Shown: positions 25,838 to 34,556 of the stretch, piece after piece
Position numbering within the stretch: position 1 is the first letter of the stretch
How the letters are laid out: each line of letters begins with the position of its first letter
DNA from: JAHBXL01 sp964409775
Lineage (GTDB): Bacteria; Planctomycetota; Phycisphaerae; Phycisphaerales; UBA1924
Direction of reading: 5' to 3'
Assembly: GCA_964409775.1 (NCBI GenBank)
Contig: CAYPEI010000003.1
Span: forward strand, 124,001 to 188,000
DNA: 64,000 nt
Notes under the pieces: model-generated
What the model was told of the DNA's origin: nothing
Databases searched by the model: none
Seen by the model: only the letters and a program-made list of their open reading frames with translations
Made by a program: the position numbers and the translations under genes

Positions 25838-26836
25838 CTATTCGGGCTTGGGCGTCCGCTCGCCGAGACCCTTCTTGAGCGAGTCGAGATTCGACATCAT
25901 CATTCGGAACCAGTCCCCATCGCCCAGGGGGTCCAGCAGCAGGACGGGGACGCTGGTACGCTCGGCGATCCGCTTTCCCGCCGCCTGCGAGAGTTGCGGC
26001 TCGACGAACACGGCCCGTGCGCCGCGCAGTTTGATCGCGGCGATCGCGGACTGGATCGCCTTGTTGGTCGGTTCCTGGGCATTCAACCCCGCGATGGCAA
26101 TCGTCGTCAGACCGTATCGCCGCGCCAACCAGCCGTAGGCGTCGTGCCCGACGACCACGGATCGGGTCTGGGCGTTGTCGACCGCCTTTCGATAGGCGGC
26201 GTCGACATCGTCGATCCGCGAGAGGAGTTGTTTCGATGCGGTGAGAATGGGGTGCTCAGCCGAGTCGGATGTGGGGAACCGTTCGGCGAGCATGGGAGCG
26301 AGTTTCTCGATGAACGTTCGAACGGTCACCGGATCGAGCCACAGATGAGGGTCTGTCGCGCCGTGGAGACACTCCCCGTTTGGCCCGTGCTGATGGCCTT
26401 GGTGGTCATCGCTTTTAGACTGAATGCCGACGAGGTCGGCCATGCTCAGGCACAAGCGGGTCGCGCTCGGGTGGCTCTTCAGGAACTTGTCGATCTGTGG
26501 CTCGAGGCCGAGACCAATGGTCACGACAAGGTCGGCCTTGGTGAGAGCGGTGAGTTTGGCAGGAGGAATCTCGTAGCCGTGTTCGCTTGCGCCGGGCGGG
26601 ATGAGCATGTCGACGGTGCTGCCGCCGGGAACGAGCGGCTGCACCAGTCCGCGGAGGGGCGCGATCGACACCACGACCTTGAGCGGGCGGAGGGGGATCG
26701 GCTGAGCGGCGGCAGGTGACTCGGAGCGGCTGTTGGTCGGGGCGGCGCCGTCCTGTGCCGCGGCTGGTCCATAGGTCGCAATGAGCGCGAGGATGCCGAC
26801 GAGCAGGCGTACCAGGCTGTGGTGAGCGAAGGTCAT
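25838..26836 (-). CDS. znuA: Periplasmic zinc-binding protein
   Basis: This is the substrate-binding protein of the zinc importer, 332 residues. A signal peptide covers residues 1-28, ending near GPAAAQ. The cluster-9 fold shows metal ligands in order: His in SEHGYEIPP, His in DPHLWLDP, His in VVGHDAYGWL and an acidic ligand in AVFVEPQLSQ. A His-rich flexible loop, DDHQGHQHGPNGECLHG (residues ~150-166), lies before the second ligand; it is typical of zinc rather than manganese proteins. ATG 26836 starts the signal. A dyad 28 bases upstream may be the Zur/Fur-family operator. Confidence 0.93.
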   Translation of the reverse strand: MTFAHHSLVRLLVGILALIATYGPAAAQDGAAPTNSRSESPAAAQPIPLRPLKVVVSIAPLRGLVQPLVPGGSTVDMLIPPGASEHGYEIPPAKLTALTKADLVVTIGLGLEPQIDKFLKSHPSATRLCLSMADLVGIQSKSDDHQGHQHGPNGECLHGATDPHLWLDPVTVRTFIEKLAPMLAERFPTSDSAEHPILTASKQLLSRIDDVDAAYRKAVDNAQTRSVVVGHDAYGWLARRYGLTTIAIAGLNAQEPTNKAIQSAIAAIKLRGARAVFVEPQLSQAAGKRIAERTSVPVLLLDPLGDGDWFRMMMSNLDSLKKGLGERTPKPE

Positions 26837-26864
26837 GCCTTGAGTATTGCCACCAACCTGCGCA

Positions 26865-26883
26865 GATGCAACTGAATGGCATC
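26865..26883. promoter_or_regulatory. Dyad upstream of znuA, possible Zur-type operator
   Basis: GATGC (26865-26869) and GCATC (26879-26883) form an inverted repeat with a 9-base spacer, reading GATGCAACTGAATGGCATC across the site. It lies 28 bases before the znuA start on the - strand, where a zinc repressor would be expected. The match to any known Zur consensus is loose. Confidence 0.3.
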
Positions 26884-27015
26884 AGTGGCCCGATGGGTTG
26901 AACCGTGTCGCGACTGAGCCCGAGAATCCGGTGCCGGAAGGCAAAGACGGGGGTGAGGGAGGCGATCGGCTTGACGCTGCCCCGTTCAGGACTTACGGTG
27001 TTCTCCTGCACGCGC

Positions 27016-27096
27016 GGCCGGGTGCCCGAGCGGTCTAAGGGGACGGATTGCAAATCCGTTGCGCAAGCTTCGTGGGTTCGAATCCCACCCCGGCCT
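27016..27096 (+). tRNA. tRNA-Cys (GCA) with an enlarged variable arm
   Basis: The acceptor stem is GGCCGGG (27016-27022) with CCCGGCC (27089-27095), and the discriminator base is T, as in cysteine tRNAs. The D arm is CCC/GGG around GAGCGGTCTAA. The anticodon stem is ACGGA/TCCGT around TTGCAAA, giving anticodon GCA. The T arm is GTGGG/CCCAC around TTCGAAT. The variable region is 12 bases (27060-27071, TGCGCAAGCTTC) instead of 4-5 and can fold into a 2-bp mini-stem with a GCAA loop. CCA is not encoded. A strong terminator follows. Confidence 0.93.
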
Positions 27097-27107
27097 TTGA
27101 ATCGACG

Positions 27108-27145
27108 ACAGCCCTCGCCGCGGCGGGGGCTGTTCGCGTTTTGTT
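27108..27145 (+). terminator. Rho-independent terminator after tRNA-Cys
   Basis: An 11-bp stem, ACAGCCCTCGC (27108-27118) with GCGGGGGCTGT (27123-27133), including one G-U pair, is followed by TCGCGTTTTGTT. It also lies just beyond the 3' end of the convergent PA14/DUF1080 gene. Confidence 0.85.
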
Positions 27146-27155
27146 CATTTGGACC

Positions 27156-30100
27156 TTACTCGCTGGTGATGGAGCGAAGACGGATGTTGCGGAATCTCGC
27201 CTGCGGGCGTTCCGGCTGGTCCGGGACGCTGTGGATCTGCAGGGCGATGTGCCCGGAGTGGTCCACGGCGTCGAACAGGTCCGCGGCGGGGACACCGTTG
27301 ATCCATGTGCGGATGCGCGGGCCGACCGCGAGGATGCGGAGTTGGTTCCACTCGCCGGCCCGGAACGCGCCGCGCGCGGCCGGGCTGTCGATCAGCGGGT
27401 AGAGCCAGCCGCGCCGGCCTTCGTCGTAGATGCCGCCCGTGTAGGCGCGGGTTGAAGGATCGATCTCGACCTGATAGCCCACGACGCGTCCGCCGCGATT
27501 GTCGAATCCGCCTTCCACGCGGCTTCGTACCTGCACGCCGGAGTTGAACTCGCGGTCCACATTGAACTCGAGCAAAAGTTCGAAGTCGCCGAACTGCTCG
27601 GCGGTCACAAGGAAGGAGTTGGGCGAGTTGGGCTGGGCGGTGCCCAGGATCTCGCCGTTCTCCACGCGGTACTCGGCGGTTCCGCCGCGGACGGCCCAGC
27701 CGTCGAGCGACAGGCCATCGAACAGCGTTCGCCACGGAGCGGTGCGTGCCGGCGTCGGTGTGAGGGGCGCGATCCAGATGTTGCGGTAGCGCACGGGGCC
27801 TTCGGCGGCCGAGGCGTGGTCTTGAAGGCGGAGCGCGCCGAGTTGGATGGGAAGGCCAGCACTCTCGGCGCCGCCGACCGCGGACCCCGTTGGGCCGTTG
27901 ATCTCGACATCGTCGTGGATGAGGGTTCCGTTCCAGAAGACTGTGACCCGGGCGTTTGCAGTCTTGGCGCCGGCGGTGAATCGTGGTGCCCGGAACCAGA
28001 TGTCGTAGGCTTGCCAAGTTCCGGGGCCGGTGGAGGCGTTGACGGCCGCGGGCTTGATGTTGTAGATCGCGCCCGCTTCGTTGGTCTGGAGTTGGCGCTC
28101 GCCCGCGAGCGTTCCCAGGACCTGGATCTCGTAGCGTTCCTGCAGATAGACCCCGCTGTTTCCAGCCATTTGCCCCTCGCCGCCGGGTGGTGAATACCAC
28201 TCGATGTGCAAGCGGCAGTCGCCGAACTGCGACCTGGAAACGAGGTCGCCCGAGCCGCCACCAACCTCGACGTACTCGGACGCCGCGAGCAGATCGGCCT
28301 GCGAGCGGCCGTCGGACGAACGGTCCTTGAGTCTGGGCGCGAACTCGCACGCGTTTCGGGCCGCACGCCCGACGAGCACGGCGGCCTCGGCGGGGGGCGG
28401 GACCCCCACGCCGACACCGGACTGCGCGGGGTCGATCGGCAGATCTGCGAGTCTCGAAGGGGCGGCGGGTGCCTCGCGCGGAATCTGGTTCAGCGTGTAC
28501 CACGCTTCCGTCGCCCACATGGTGTCGCCCGTCACGGACTTGGGATCGGTGCGGAGGTGAACGCACGAGCCGGGCTTGAGATCGCCAACGACCAGCCGAA
28601 CCCGTCGCCCATCGTCAGAAGGCGATGCGGAAGCGATGACGAGTTTCTCCTCACCGACTTTGGGGCCGCCGTACTCCCGCGTGTGGATGTAGGTCCACTG
28701 GCTTGCCGAGTAGTGTGCGGGGTCGGCGAGCCACGATTGATCGACGGGCTTGGTGAACTCGATCTCGAAGCCGCGTGGCACCGCGCGAACGGCGAGCATC
28801 TCGAAGGTGACGTTGTCATTGGGGACAAGCCGATCCAGGCCCGATCGGGTGTTCTCCCACGACCAGTTGCCGCTTGCGCCGATGCCCCCGGCATAGAGCG
28901 CTCCGTCGGGTCCCCACGCCAGGCGATTGATGCCGCAGGAGAGCCCCTGGGTGAACTGGAACGCCGCGCCCTGCCAGACGCCGTTGATCTTCTCGAGCGC
29001 AAGCCTGCGGATTCCGCCGGCGGTGATCTCGCCGACGAGCATCTGCCCGGCGTATAGGCCGCGCTCGATGAGCAGCGACTGGCTCGGCGAGTTGGCAAAC
29101 TCGTTTTGCGGGAGGTAGATCGCCGCGGGCGCCCGGAGACGATCGGCCCAGGAACTGGGCGACCCGCCCGCGGGGAAGCGTTCGGCGAGTCGCGGCACGA
29201 GGTTGGTGTTGTTGAAGTGCCCGAAGAGCCGGCCGGGGACAACTTCGGCGATCTGGCTCGTGGACATCCAGACGCCCTGGTTGTCCGAGTAGAACATCGA
29301 GCCACCGGGGCCCCAGCCCAGTCCGTTGGGTGTGCGTGCTCCCGCGGCGATGACGCTGAACGTGGAGGACGCGATGTCGACCTCGATGATGCAGCCGCGG
29401 AGGGGGCCGTTGGGCGCAGCATTGGTGCCCATGCCCTCCCACGCGGGCGGGGCCATTGCGGTGGAGAGCGCGGCGTAGAGCCGCCCGTCGCGGTGCAGCA
29501 GGCCGAACGTGAACTGGTGGTAGTTCCAGCACTCCCAGCCCGAAGCGATGTCGCGCCGCGTCTCGAAATAGCCGTCGCCGTCGGCGTCTGAGAGTTCGGA
29601 GATGGCGCAGCGGTGAGAAACGTAGAGTTTGTCGCCAACCGCCACGAGGCCGCAGGGTTCGTAGAGTCCGTCGGCGATGGGTTCGACGCTGACACGGGCG
29701 GGATCGCCGGTTTCGACACCCTTGAGCGCGAAGAGCCGGTCAGGGGTCTTCGAGGCGATGTCTGGAAGGTCCGTCTCGGTGCGTTGCAGCGGGTCGAACG
29801 TCCCGACGACCAGCCGCCCGTCGGGAAGGAAACACATCGCCCCGACCTTGGGCGCAAAGTCAGCCGGCAGGATCGGCGTTCGAGTGAACGAAGGATGGAC
29901 GCCCTCGACAGGGCGCGAGTCGCCGGGCCGACTATCTTCGAAGAGACGCTTCACGCCCGGTGAAGTGACGCGCGCGGCATCCGCATCGGTCAGGAGCGAC
30001 CCGGCGGGGATGAGCGCGAAATCGGGAGCGCCGGGGGGTTTCCACTCCAGGGAAAGTGCGCGCCGACCCCCCGAATCAAAGTGCTCAACGAGGATAGTTC

Positions 30101-30524
30101 GGAGTCCAGCGTCGAGAAGCACCGGCCCGCTTTCCTTGGCAGTGGCGGCATGGCGGCCATCGTGATCGATTTCGACCTGGTTGTCGATGAGCAGGCGGGC
30201 ACCGTCGTCGCTGGTGATTCGAAAGACATACGCACCCGGTGCGGTGATGTGCAGATATCCGTGAATCTGCGTCACGATGGGCGCATCAATCGCGGGGAAC
30301 GGCGTGCTGGCTCCGAGATCGAGCGTGGGCACGACGAAGTCGGCGTTGGGAGTCTGGTTTGCGGCCAGCCGGGGGATGCTTCGGATGTCACCGCTGACGC
30401 GATAGACCCGTACGGTGAGCCCGGCGACTCGCTCGGCATCAGGCTGGTTGGCGGTGACCGTCGTGGCGCAGGCAAGCAGCGCGGCCGCAATGCCGAGGCT
30501 TCTCGCCGATAGGGGTATGGACAT
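27156..30524 (-). CDS. Large secreted PA14 / beta-propeller / double DUF1080 protein
   Basis: This is a 1122-residue exported protein. Residues 1-26 are a signal peptide (SIPLSARSLGIAAALLACAT). Residues ~75-185 form a PA14-like domain (GYLHITAPGAYVFRITSDDG, then ARLLIDN). Residues ~200-620 form a sorbosone-dehydrogenase-like beta-propeller (FAPKVGAMCFLPDGRLVVGTF, RTPNGLGWGPGG, GINRLAWGPDGALYAGG). Residues ~730-900 and ~915-1120 are two DUF1080 (3-keto-glycoside hydrolase-like) domains (WRTLFDGLSLDGWAVRGG, EFNSGVQVRSRVEGG). Such proteins are common in planctomycetes and probably act on sugars outside the cytoplasm. ATG 30524 is chosen for the signal. It follows ccoS by 41 bases and may be read through from the oxidase operon. 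Confidence 0.85.
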   Translation of the reverse strand: MSIPLSARSLGIAAALLACATTVTANQPDAERVAGLTVRVYRVSGDIRSIPRLAANQTPNADFVVPTLDLGASTPFPAIDAPIVTQIHGYLHITAPGAYVFRITSDDGARLLIDNQVEIDHDGRHAATAKESGPVLLDAGLRTILVEHFDSGGRRALSLEWKPPGAPDFALIPAGSLLTDADAARVTSPGVKRLFEDSRPGDSRPVEGVHPSFTRTPILPADFAPKVGAMCFLPDGRLVVGTFDPLQRTETDLPDIASKTPDRLFALKGVETGDPARVSVEPIADGLYEPCGLVAVGDKLYVSHRCAISELSDADGDGYFETRRDIASGWECWNYHQFTFGLLHRDGRLYAALSTAMAPPAWEGMGTNAAPNGPLRGCIIEVDIASSTFSVIAAGARTPNGLGWGPGGSMFYSDNQGVWMSTSQIAEVVPGRLFGHFNNTNLVPRLAERFPAGGSPSSWADRLRAPAAIYLPQNEFANSPSQSLLIERGLYAGQMLVGEITAGGIRRLALEKINGVWQGAAFQFTQGLSCGINRLAWGPDGALYAGGIGASGNWSWENTRSGLDRLVPNDNVTFEMLAVRAVPRGFEIEFTKPVDQSWLADPAHYSASQWTYIHTREYGGPKVGEEKLVIASASPSDDGRRVRLVVGDLKPGSCVHLRTDPKSVTGDTMWATEAWYTLNQIPREAPAAPSRLADLPIDPAQSGVGVGVPPPAEAAVLVGRAARNACEFAPRLKDRSSDGRSQADLLAASEYVEVGGGSGDLVSRSQFGDCRLHIEWYSPPGGEGQMAGNSGVYLQERYEIQVLGTLAGERQLQTNEAGAIYNIKPAAVNASTGPGTWQAYDIWFRAPRFTAGAKTANARVTVFWNGTLIHDDVEINGPTGSAVGGAESAGLPIQLGALRLQDHASAAEGPVRYRNIWIAPLTPTPARTAPWRTLFDGLSLDGWAVRGGTAEYRVENGEILGTAQPNSPNSFLVTAEQFGDFELLLEFNVDREFNSGVQVRSRVEGGFDNRGGRVVGYQVEIDPSTRAYTGGIYDEGRRGWLYPLIDSPAARGAFRAGEWNQLRILAVGPRIRTWINGVPAADLFDAVDHSGHIALQIHSVPDQPERPQARFRNIRLRSITSE

Positions 30525-30565
30525 ATGCGGACTATACCGGCAAATCGATGGAATGGGCGAGGTCG

Positions 30566-30724
30566 TCACGGAGCGCGGGCGACCTCGTCATCGTCGAAGA
30601 GCACCCTGTGGGATGGCGTTTCGAGGTCGTCAAACTGCCCCTGACGGGCTGCGTAAATGAACGCGGCCAGCGCGCCGCCCGCGAGCAAAAAGGCGAGCGG
30701 GATGATGAGGAAGAGCACACTCAT
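30566..30724 (-). CDS. ccoS: cbb3 oxidase maturation protein CcoS
   Basis: This short gene encodes 52 residues. CcoS is needed for insertion of haem and copper cofactors into cbb3 oxidase. The protein has one membrane helix (residues 3-24, starting VLFLIIPLAFLLAGGALAAF) and the family signature ARQGQFDDLETPSHRVLFDDD, matching the usual G-Q-F-D-D-L-x-x-P block. Its ATG overlaps the ccoI stop as ATGA (30724-30721), so the two are translationally coupled, as is typical for ccoI-ccoS. Confidence 0.93.
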   Translation of the reverse strand: MSVLFLIIPLAFLLAGGALAAFIYAARQGQFDDLETPSHRVLFDDDEVARAP

Positions 30725-33282
30725 GGATTGCTCCGGGGTGTGCGGAACGCGGTGGTCCGCATGCAGAGCGTGAGCACGGTGAGTGAACTGGCAGGCATCA
30801 GGATGGCCGCGATCAGCGGGCTGATCAACCCCGCGACGGAGAGCGAAGCCGCGGCGAGATTGTACAGCAGCGAAGCGGCGAGGCAGAGTTTGATCGTCAG
30901 CATGGTGCGCCGCGCGCCGGCGGTAAGTTCGGTGATTGCGCCGAGCCCGGGCCGGGCGAGGTAGACGTCGGCCGCCGCGAGGCTTGCCTCAGCACCGCCA
31001 TGGACGGCAACTCCGACCGTGGCTGCGGCGAGCGCGGCGGCATCGTTGACTCCATCGCCGACCATGACGACCGGCCCCGGTCCTGCCGCAAGCAGAGCCT
31101 GCACGGATTCAAGTTTTCCTTCCGGGCTCACTCCGCCGCGGGCGTCGGATGCGGTGATTCCGAGTTCTGCGGCCACCGCGCGGACGACGCCCGGGTGATC
31201 CCCGGAGAGCATGGCCGGTCGCCAGCCATCGGCGCGCAGAGTGTTGAGGGCGAGGGCAGAGTCGGCCCTGATCGGATCGCCGAGCCCGATGCAGGCGACC
31301 ACCCGCGGGCCTTCGGCGACGAGCACAGGGGTGAGTCCTTCACGCGCCAGCGAGATGCACCGATTGGAGGACTCGTCGTCGAGGCCGCCGAGCATCGAAG
31401 CGATGTAAGCCGGGGAACCGATCGTGAGCGTCCGGCCGCCCAGAGTGCCGGTGATGCCTGCGCCCGGCCGATGGGTGGTCTGAACGGGCATCGGCGATGG
31501 AGTTGGGAAGGCCTCTGCGATCGCCCTCGCGATGGGGTGGTTGGACTGGCGCTCGATCACTCCGATCAGTGGTTTGAGGTCCTCGGCACCGACCCACCGA
31601 ACCACCGTCATACGGCCTTCGGTCAAGGTTCCGGTTTTGTCGAGGAGGATCGTGCCCGGCGCCGCCAGGCCTTGGAGCGCTTCGCCGCCCTTGATCAGGA
31701 TTCCACGCCGGGCGGCGCGGCCGATCGCGACCGTCATGGCCAGCGGCGTGGCGAGACCGAGGGCGCACGGGCAGGTGACGACCAGCAGCGCCGTGGCGTG
31801 ATCAATCGCCAGCGATGGCTCGCCTGGACGGAGCCACAGCCAGAGGCCAAGCGTCAGGCCGGCGAGGAGCAGCATGCCCACCAGGAACCACCCGGCGATC
31901 CTGTCGGCAAGGCGCACAATGGGCGCCTTGCGGTCGAGGGAATCCTGCACCAGTGCCATGAGTCTTCCGACGCGAGTATTCGCGCCGGTGGCCTCGACGC
32001 GCACCCGGATGGTCGATGCGATGTTCACGGTGCCTGCGCACACACGATCGCCCGTCTCGACGTTGATGGCCCGAGATTCGCCGGTAAGCAGAGACTGATC
32101 CACCTGTGTCAGGCCGGCGACGACGATTCCGTCGACCGGGACCGAGTCGCCCGCGCGAACCTCGACGATCTGACCCGCGAGGACGCTCTGGATCGAGACG
32201 ACGCGGGTCGTTCCGGGTGCGGCAGGGTCCGTGGCATCTTCCTCCACAAGCCGGGTGCTGGTGGGCGTCAGCGAGAAGAGCATCTCGACGGCATCGGTGC
32301 TGCGACGCTGCTGGCGATGCTGGATGAACCGGCCGACAAGCAGGAGGAAGACGAGAATGCTGAGCGTGTCGAAGTAGATCTCACCCGTGCCGCGGATGGT
32401 GTTCACGACTCCCCAGACACCTCCCGCGCCGAGTGCGAGCGCGATGGGGACATCCAGGTGCATGGTGCGGGTGCGGATCGCGGCCCATGCGGAGCGGAAG
32501 AAGACCGCCCCCGGCCAGAGCAGGGAAACCAGCGAGATCGCCATGCTGCTCACGCGGAACAGCGTCGAGTAGACCGGCTCCATGTTGTCAAACAGGCCCG
32601 CGTAGAGCGCAAGACCGAGCAGCATGACGTTCCCCGCGCACGCGCCGGCGACGCCGAGCCGGACGAGGCGCTTGCGATCGTCTGCCCGCCGGGATTCACG
32701 ATCGGAGGCATCGCGGGCAGGATGCGGCGGATAGCCGAGCGAGTCGAGGCTCCGTGCGACGCGGGACAGAGCGACACGGTCATCATCCCACACGATGCGG
32801 ACGACGCCGCGGCGGAAGTCGAGCCGGGACTCGATGACGCCGGGGCAGATCCGCGGCAGGCGTTCGACCAGCCACACGCACGCGGAGCAATGGACTCCCT
32901 CCAGGAACAGTTCCACCACGCGGAGAGAAGACGGGCCGGCCGCTGTCCCATGCTCGGCGGCCTTTGTGTCGAGGGTCCGGCAGTACAAAGACTGGAAAGC
33001 GGCATCATCGAACTCGGCGAAGCGGGCGTTGGTGGCGCGGGCCGGGTTTCGGTTGTCGGTTTCCTCGAGCCGTCTCCGGAGTTCGTAGTAGCGGTCAAGC
33101 CCGCAGGAGTGGATGATCTCGTATGCTGCGCGACATCCGGAGCAGCAGAACTGTCGCTCGACGCCGGATTCGATCAATCCCGGCGGAACGGGGAGCGTGC
33201 AATGTGCGCAAGCAGCGGCGTGTGTTTCCGGGGCAATGGGCGCTGATGCCGGGCTGTTGTGCTCATCACGCATCGGCTTCAT
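30721..33282 (-). CDS. ccoI: Copper-transporting P1B-type ATPase CcoI
   Basis: This copper ATPase is required for cbb3 oxidase assembly; it has 853 residues. The N-terminus carries a Cys-rich metal-binding region (AACAHCTLPV and QFCCSGCRAAYEI) followed by a heavy-metal-associated domain with HCSACVWLV. The transmembrane core has the CPC ion motif in TCPCALGLATPLAM, DKTGTLTEGRM with the phosphorylated Asp, and GDGVNDAAAL in the hinge. The two Cys-rich N-terminal elements are typical of CcoI/FixI. The start at 33282 is set by the ATGA overlap with the TauE-type gene, and the stop overlaps ccoS. Long open frames on the opposite strand are shadows. Confidence 0.95.
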   Translation of the reverse strand: MKPMRDEHNSPASAPIAPETHAAACAHCTLPVPPGLIESGVERQFCCSGCRAAYEIIHSCGLDRYYELRRRLEETDNRNPARATNARFAEFDDAAFQSLYCRTLDTKAAEHGTAAGPSSLRVVELFLEGVHCSACVWLVERLPRICPGVIESRLDFRRGVVRIVWDDDRVALSRVARSLDSLGYPPHPARDASDRESRRADDRKRLVRLGVAGACAGNVMLLGLALYAGLFDNMEPVYSTLFRVSSMAISLVSLLWPGAVFFRSAWAAIRTRTMHLDVPIALALGAGGVWGVVNTIRGTGEIYFDTLSILVFLLLVGRFIQHRQQRRSTDAVEMLFSLTPTSTRLVEEDATDPAAPGTTRVVSIQSVLAGQIVEVRAGDSVPVDGIVVAGLTQVDQSLLTGESRAINVETGDRVCAGTVNIASTIRVRVEATGANTRVGRLMALVQDSLDRKAPIVRLADRIAGWFLVGMLLLAGLTLGLWLWLRPGEPSLAIDHATALLVVTCPCALGLATPLAMTVAIGRAARRGILIKGGEALQGLAAPGTILLDKTGTLTEGRMTVVRWVGAEDLKPLIGVIERQSNHPIARAIAEAFPTPSPMPVQTTHRPGAGITGTLGGRTLTIGSPAYIASMLGGLDDESSNRCISLAREGLTPVLVAEGPRVVACIGLGDPIRADSALALNTLRADGWRPAMLSGDHPGVVRAVAAELGITASDARGGVSPEGKLESVQALLAAGPGPVVMVGDGVNDAAALAAATVGVAVHGGAEASLAAADVYLARPGLGAITELTAGARRTMLTIKLCLAASLLYNLAAASLSVAGLISPLIAAILMPASSLTVLTLCMRTTAFRTPRSNP

Positions 33283-34061
33283 TCGCCTCCGTGGCAGCAG
33301 GGAGGCAGTTCGGTGCTGATCTCCGTGTGCGATTGGGCACCGTCGTTGACGACCCGGACCGCCGGCGCAGGTTTGGCCATCGCCGGGATGGTCAGGCGGC
33401 CGAAGACGGTGTAGACACCAACGCACACGAGCAAGAGGCTGGTCAGCAGCGGGAGGCGGGCGCGCAGCGGACCGGCAAGCGTCTGGGCCCCGAGGCCCAG
33501 CCCGGCGAGGATCGGGAGTGTGCCTGCCCAGAAGACAGCCATAACCACTGCGCCCTTGAGCGGGTCGGCGGTACCCGCGGCCGTGACCGCAAAGGCATAC
33601 AGCCATCCGCATGGAAGCAGCGTGGTGAGCAGGCCGACTGCCCAGGCGCGGGCAAGCGGGGGTGAGTCTGCCGCGGCCCGGTGGCCGGCGGCGACGAGTG
33701 TTGTCAGGAACGATGGGAGGGGAAGTCGCCCGAGGCGATATCCAGCAGCGCGGAGCAGTGCGAGCAAGCCGAAGCCGATCATCAAGCCGCCGGCTACGGC
33801 CGCCGCGACCCTTTGGATGCCGAGCATCGACCCGCCGAGATCCAGAGCCGCGCCGATTGATCCGGCAACTGCGCCCAGGAGCATGTAGGTGACGAGGCGG
33901 CCGGTGTTGTACGCGGCGTTGAGCGCGATGCGGTTGCGCCAGATGCTCGGCGTGTCGGCGGGGCTTGCAACCGCGAAGAGCACGAAAGCACCACACATGC
34001 CGGCGCAGTGTGTGCTGCCGAGGAGGCTGGCGATCAGAACTCCGAGGATGAGCGTGGTCAT
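33279..34061 (-). CDS. TauE/SafE-type membrane protein of the cbb3 cluster
   Basis: This is a 260-residue membrane protein of the sulfite exporter/UreH-like family often found between fixH and ccoI. It starts TTLILGVLIASLLGSTHCAGMCGAFV, with the G-S-T-H-C-A-G-M-C-G motif characteristic of this subgroup and likely to bind copper. About six helices follow (TLLPCGWLYAFAVTAAGTAD is another signature). The C-terminus is cytoplasmic or periplasmic and ends PPCCHGGE, another metal-ligand cluster. ATG 34061 overlaps the fixH stop as ATGA, and the stop overlaps ccoI in the same way. It probably helps deliver copper to the oxidase (inference). Confidence 0.88.
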   Translation of the reverse strand: MTTLILGVLIASLLGSTHCAGMCGAFVLFAVASPADTPSIWRNRIALNAAYNTGRLVTYMLLGAVAGSIGAALDLGGSMLGIQRVAAAVAGGLMIGFGLLALLRAAGYRLGRLPLPSFLTTLVAAGHRAAADSPPLARAWAVGLLTTLLPCGWLYAFAVTAAGTADPLKGAVVMAVFWAGTLPILAGLGLGAQTLAGPLRARLPLLTSLLLVCVGVYTVFGRLTIPAMAKPAPAVRVVNDGAQSHTEISTELPPCCHGGE

Positions 34062-34540
34062 GGAAGTGCCGCCGGGATGATGTCTGCCGTGTGCAGGATC
34101 GTCCTGCCTCGAGATTCGATGGTGAGTTCGACGCGCCATTGACCGGGACGGTCGATCGCGATGGGAGCCGAGTAGACGCCGGGCTGGGATTCTGCGCAGA
34201 GCAGGCGCTTCCGCTCGGTCGCGCGGAAACTGGGGAACGCCACGGCACGCACGGTGGCGCGGGTCACCGGTTCGGCGGCGGCATCGCGGAGTTCGAGCCG
34301 AAGGGTTGCCGGCCCGTGCGCGTCATCCTGATCAATCGACACGCGATACGCCCATCCGAGGGCGTCGTTCTCTCGCTGCCGGGCCTGCAGTTCGTCAAAG
34401 GCCAGCGCCTTCTGGTAGTAGTCGGGCTCAATCGCCGCGCCGCCGTCGCTGTTGGCGGCATAGACGGTGTAGGCGACGATCAGCACGTTCATGCCCAGGA
34501 GCACAAAGATGATGCCGGGGAAGACTCGCAAGCGCTTCAT
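34058..34540 (-). CDS. fixH: FixH/CcoH family protein
   Basis: FixH (CcoH) is a single-span membrane protein needed for stability or assembly of cbb3 oxidase. It has 160 residues: an N-terminal helix (FPGIIFVLLGMNVLIVAYTV, residues 7-26), then the family motif AAIEPDYYQKALAFD and an extracytoplasmic beta-rich domain (GPATLRLELRDAAAEPVTRA, PGQWRVELTIESRG). It lies 16 bases after ccoG and overlaps the next gene by 4 bases. Its spacing in the cluster agrees with one polycistronic mRNA. Confidence 0.9.
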   Translation of the reverse strand: MKRLRVFPGIIFVLLGMNVLIVAYTVYAANSDGGAAIEPDYYQKALAFDELQARQRENDALGWAYRVSIDQDDAHGPATLRLELRDAAAEPVTRATVRAVAFPSFRATERKRLLCAESQPGVYSAPIAIDRPGQWRVELTIESRGRTILHTADIIPAALP

Positions 34541-34556
34541 CGGGCGCTCCTTGTGT

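Noticed and set aside
31000..33246. A 748-residue open frame on the + strand opposite ccoI
   Set aside because: It mirrors the P-type ATPase gene. Composition is dominated by Arg, Asp, Gly and Ala, there is no recognisable motif, and it would overlap a gene coupled on both sides to its operon.
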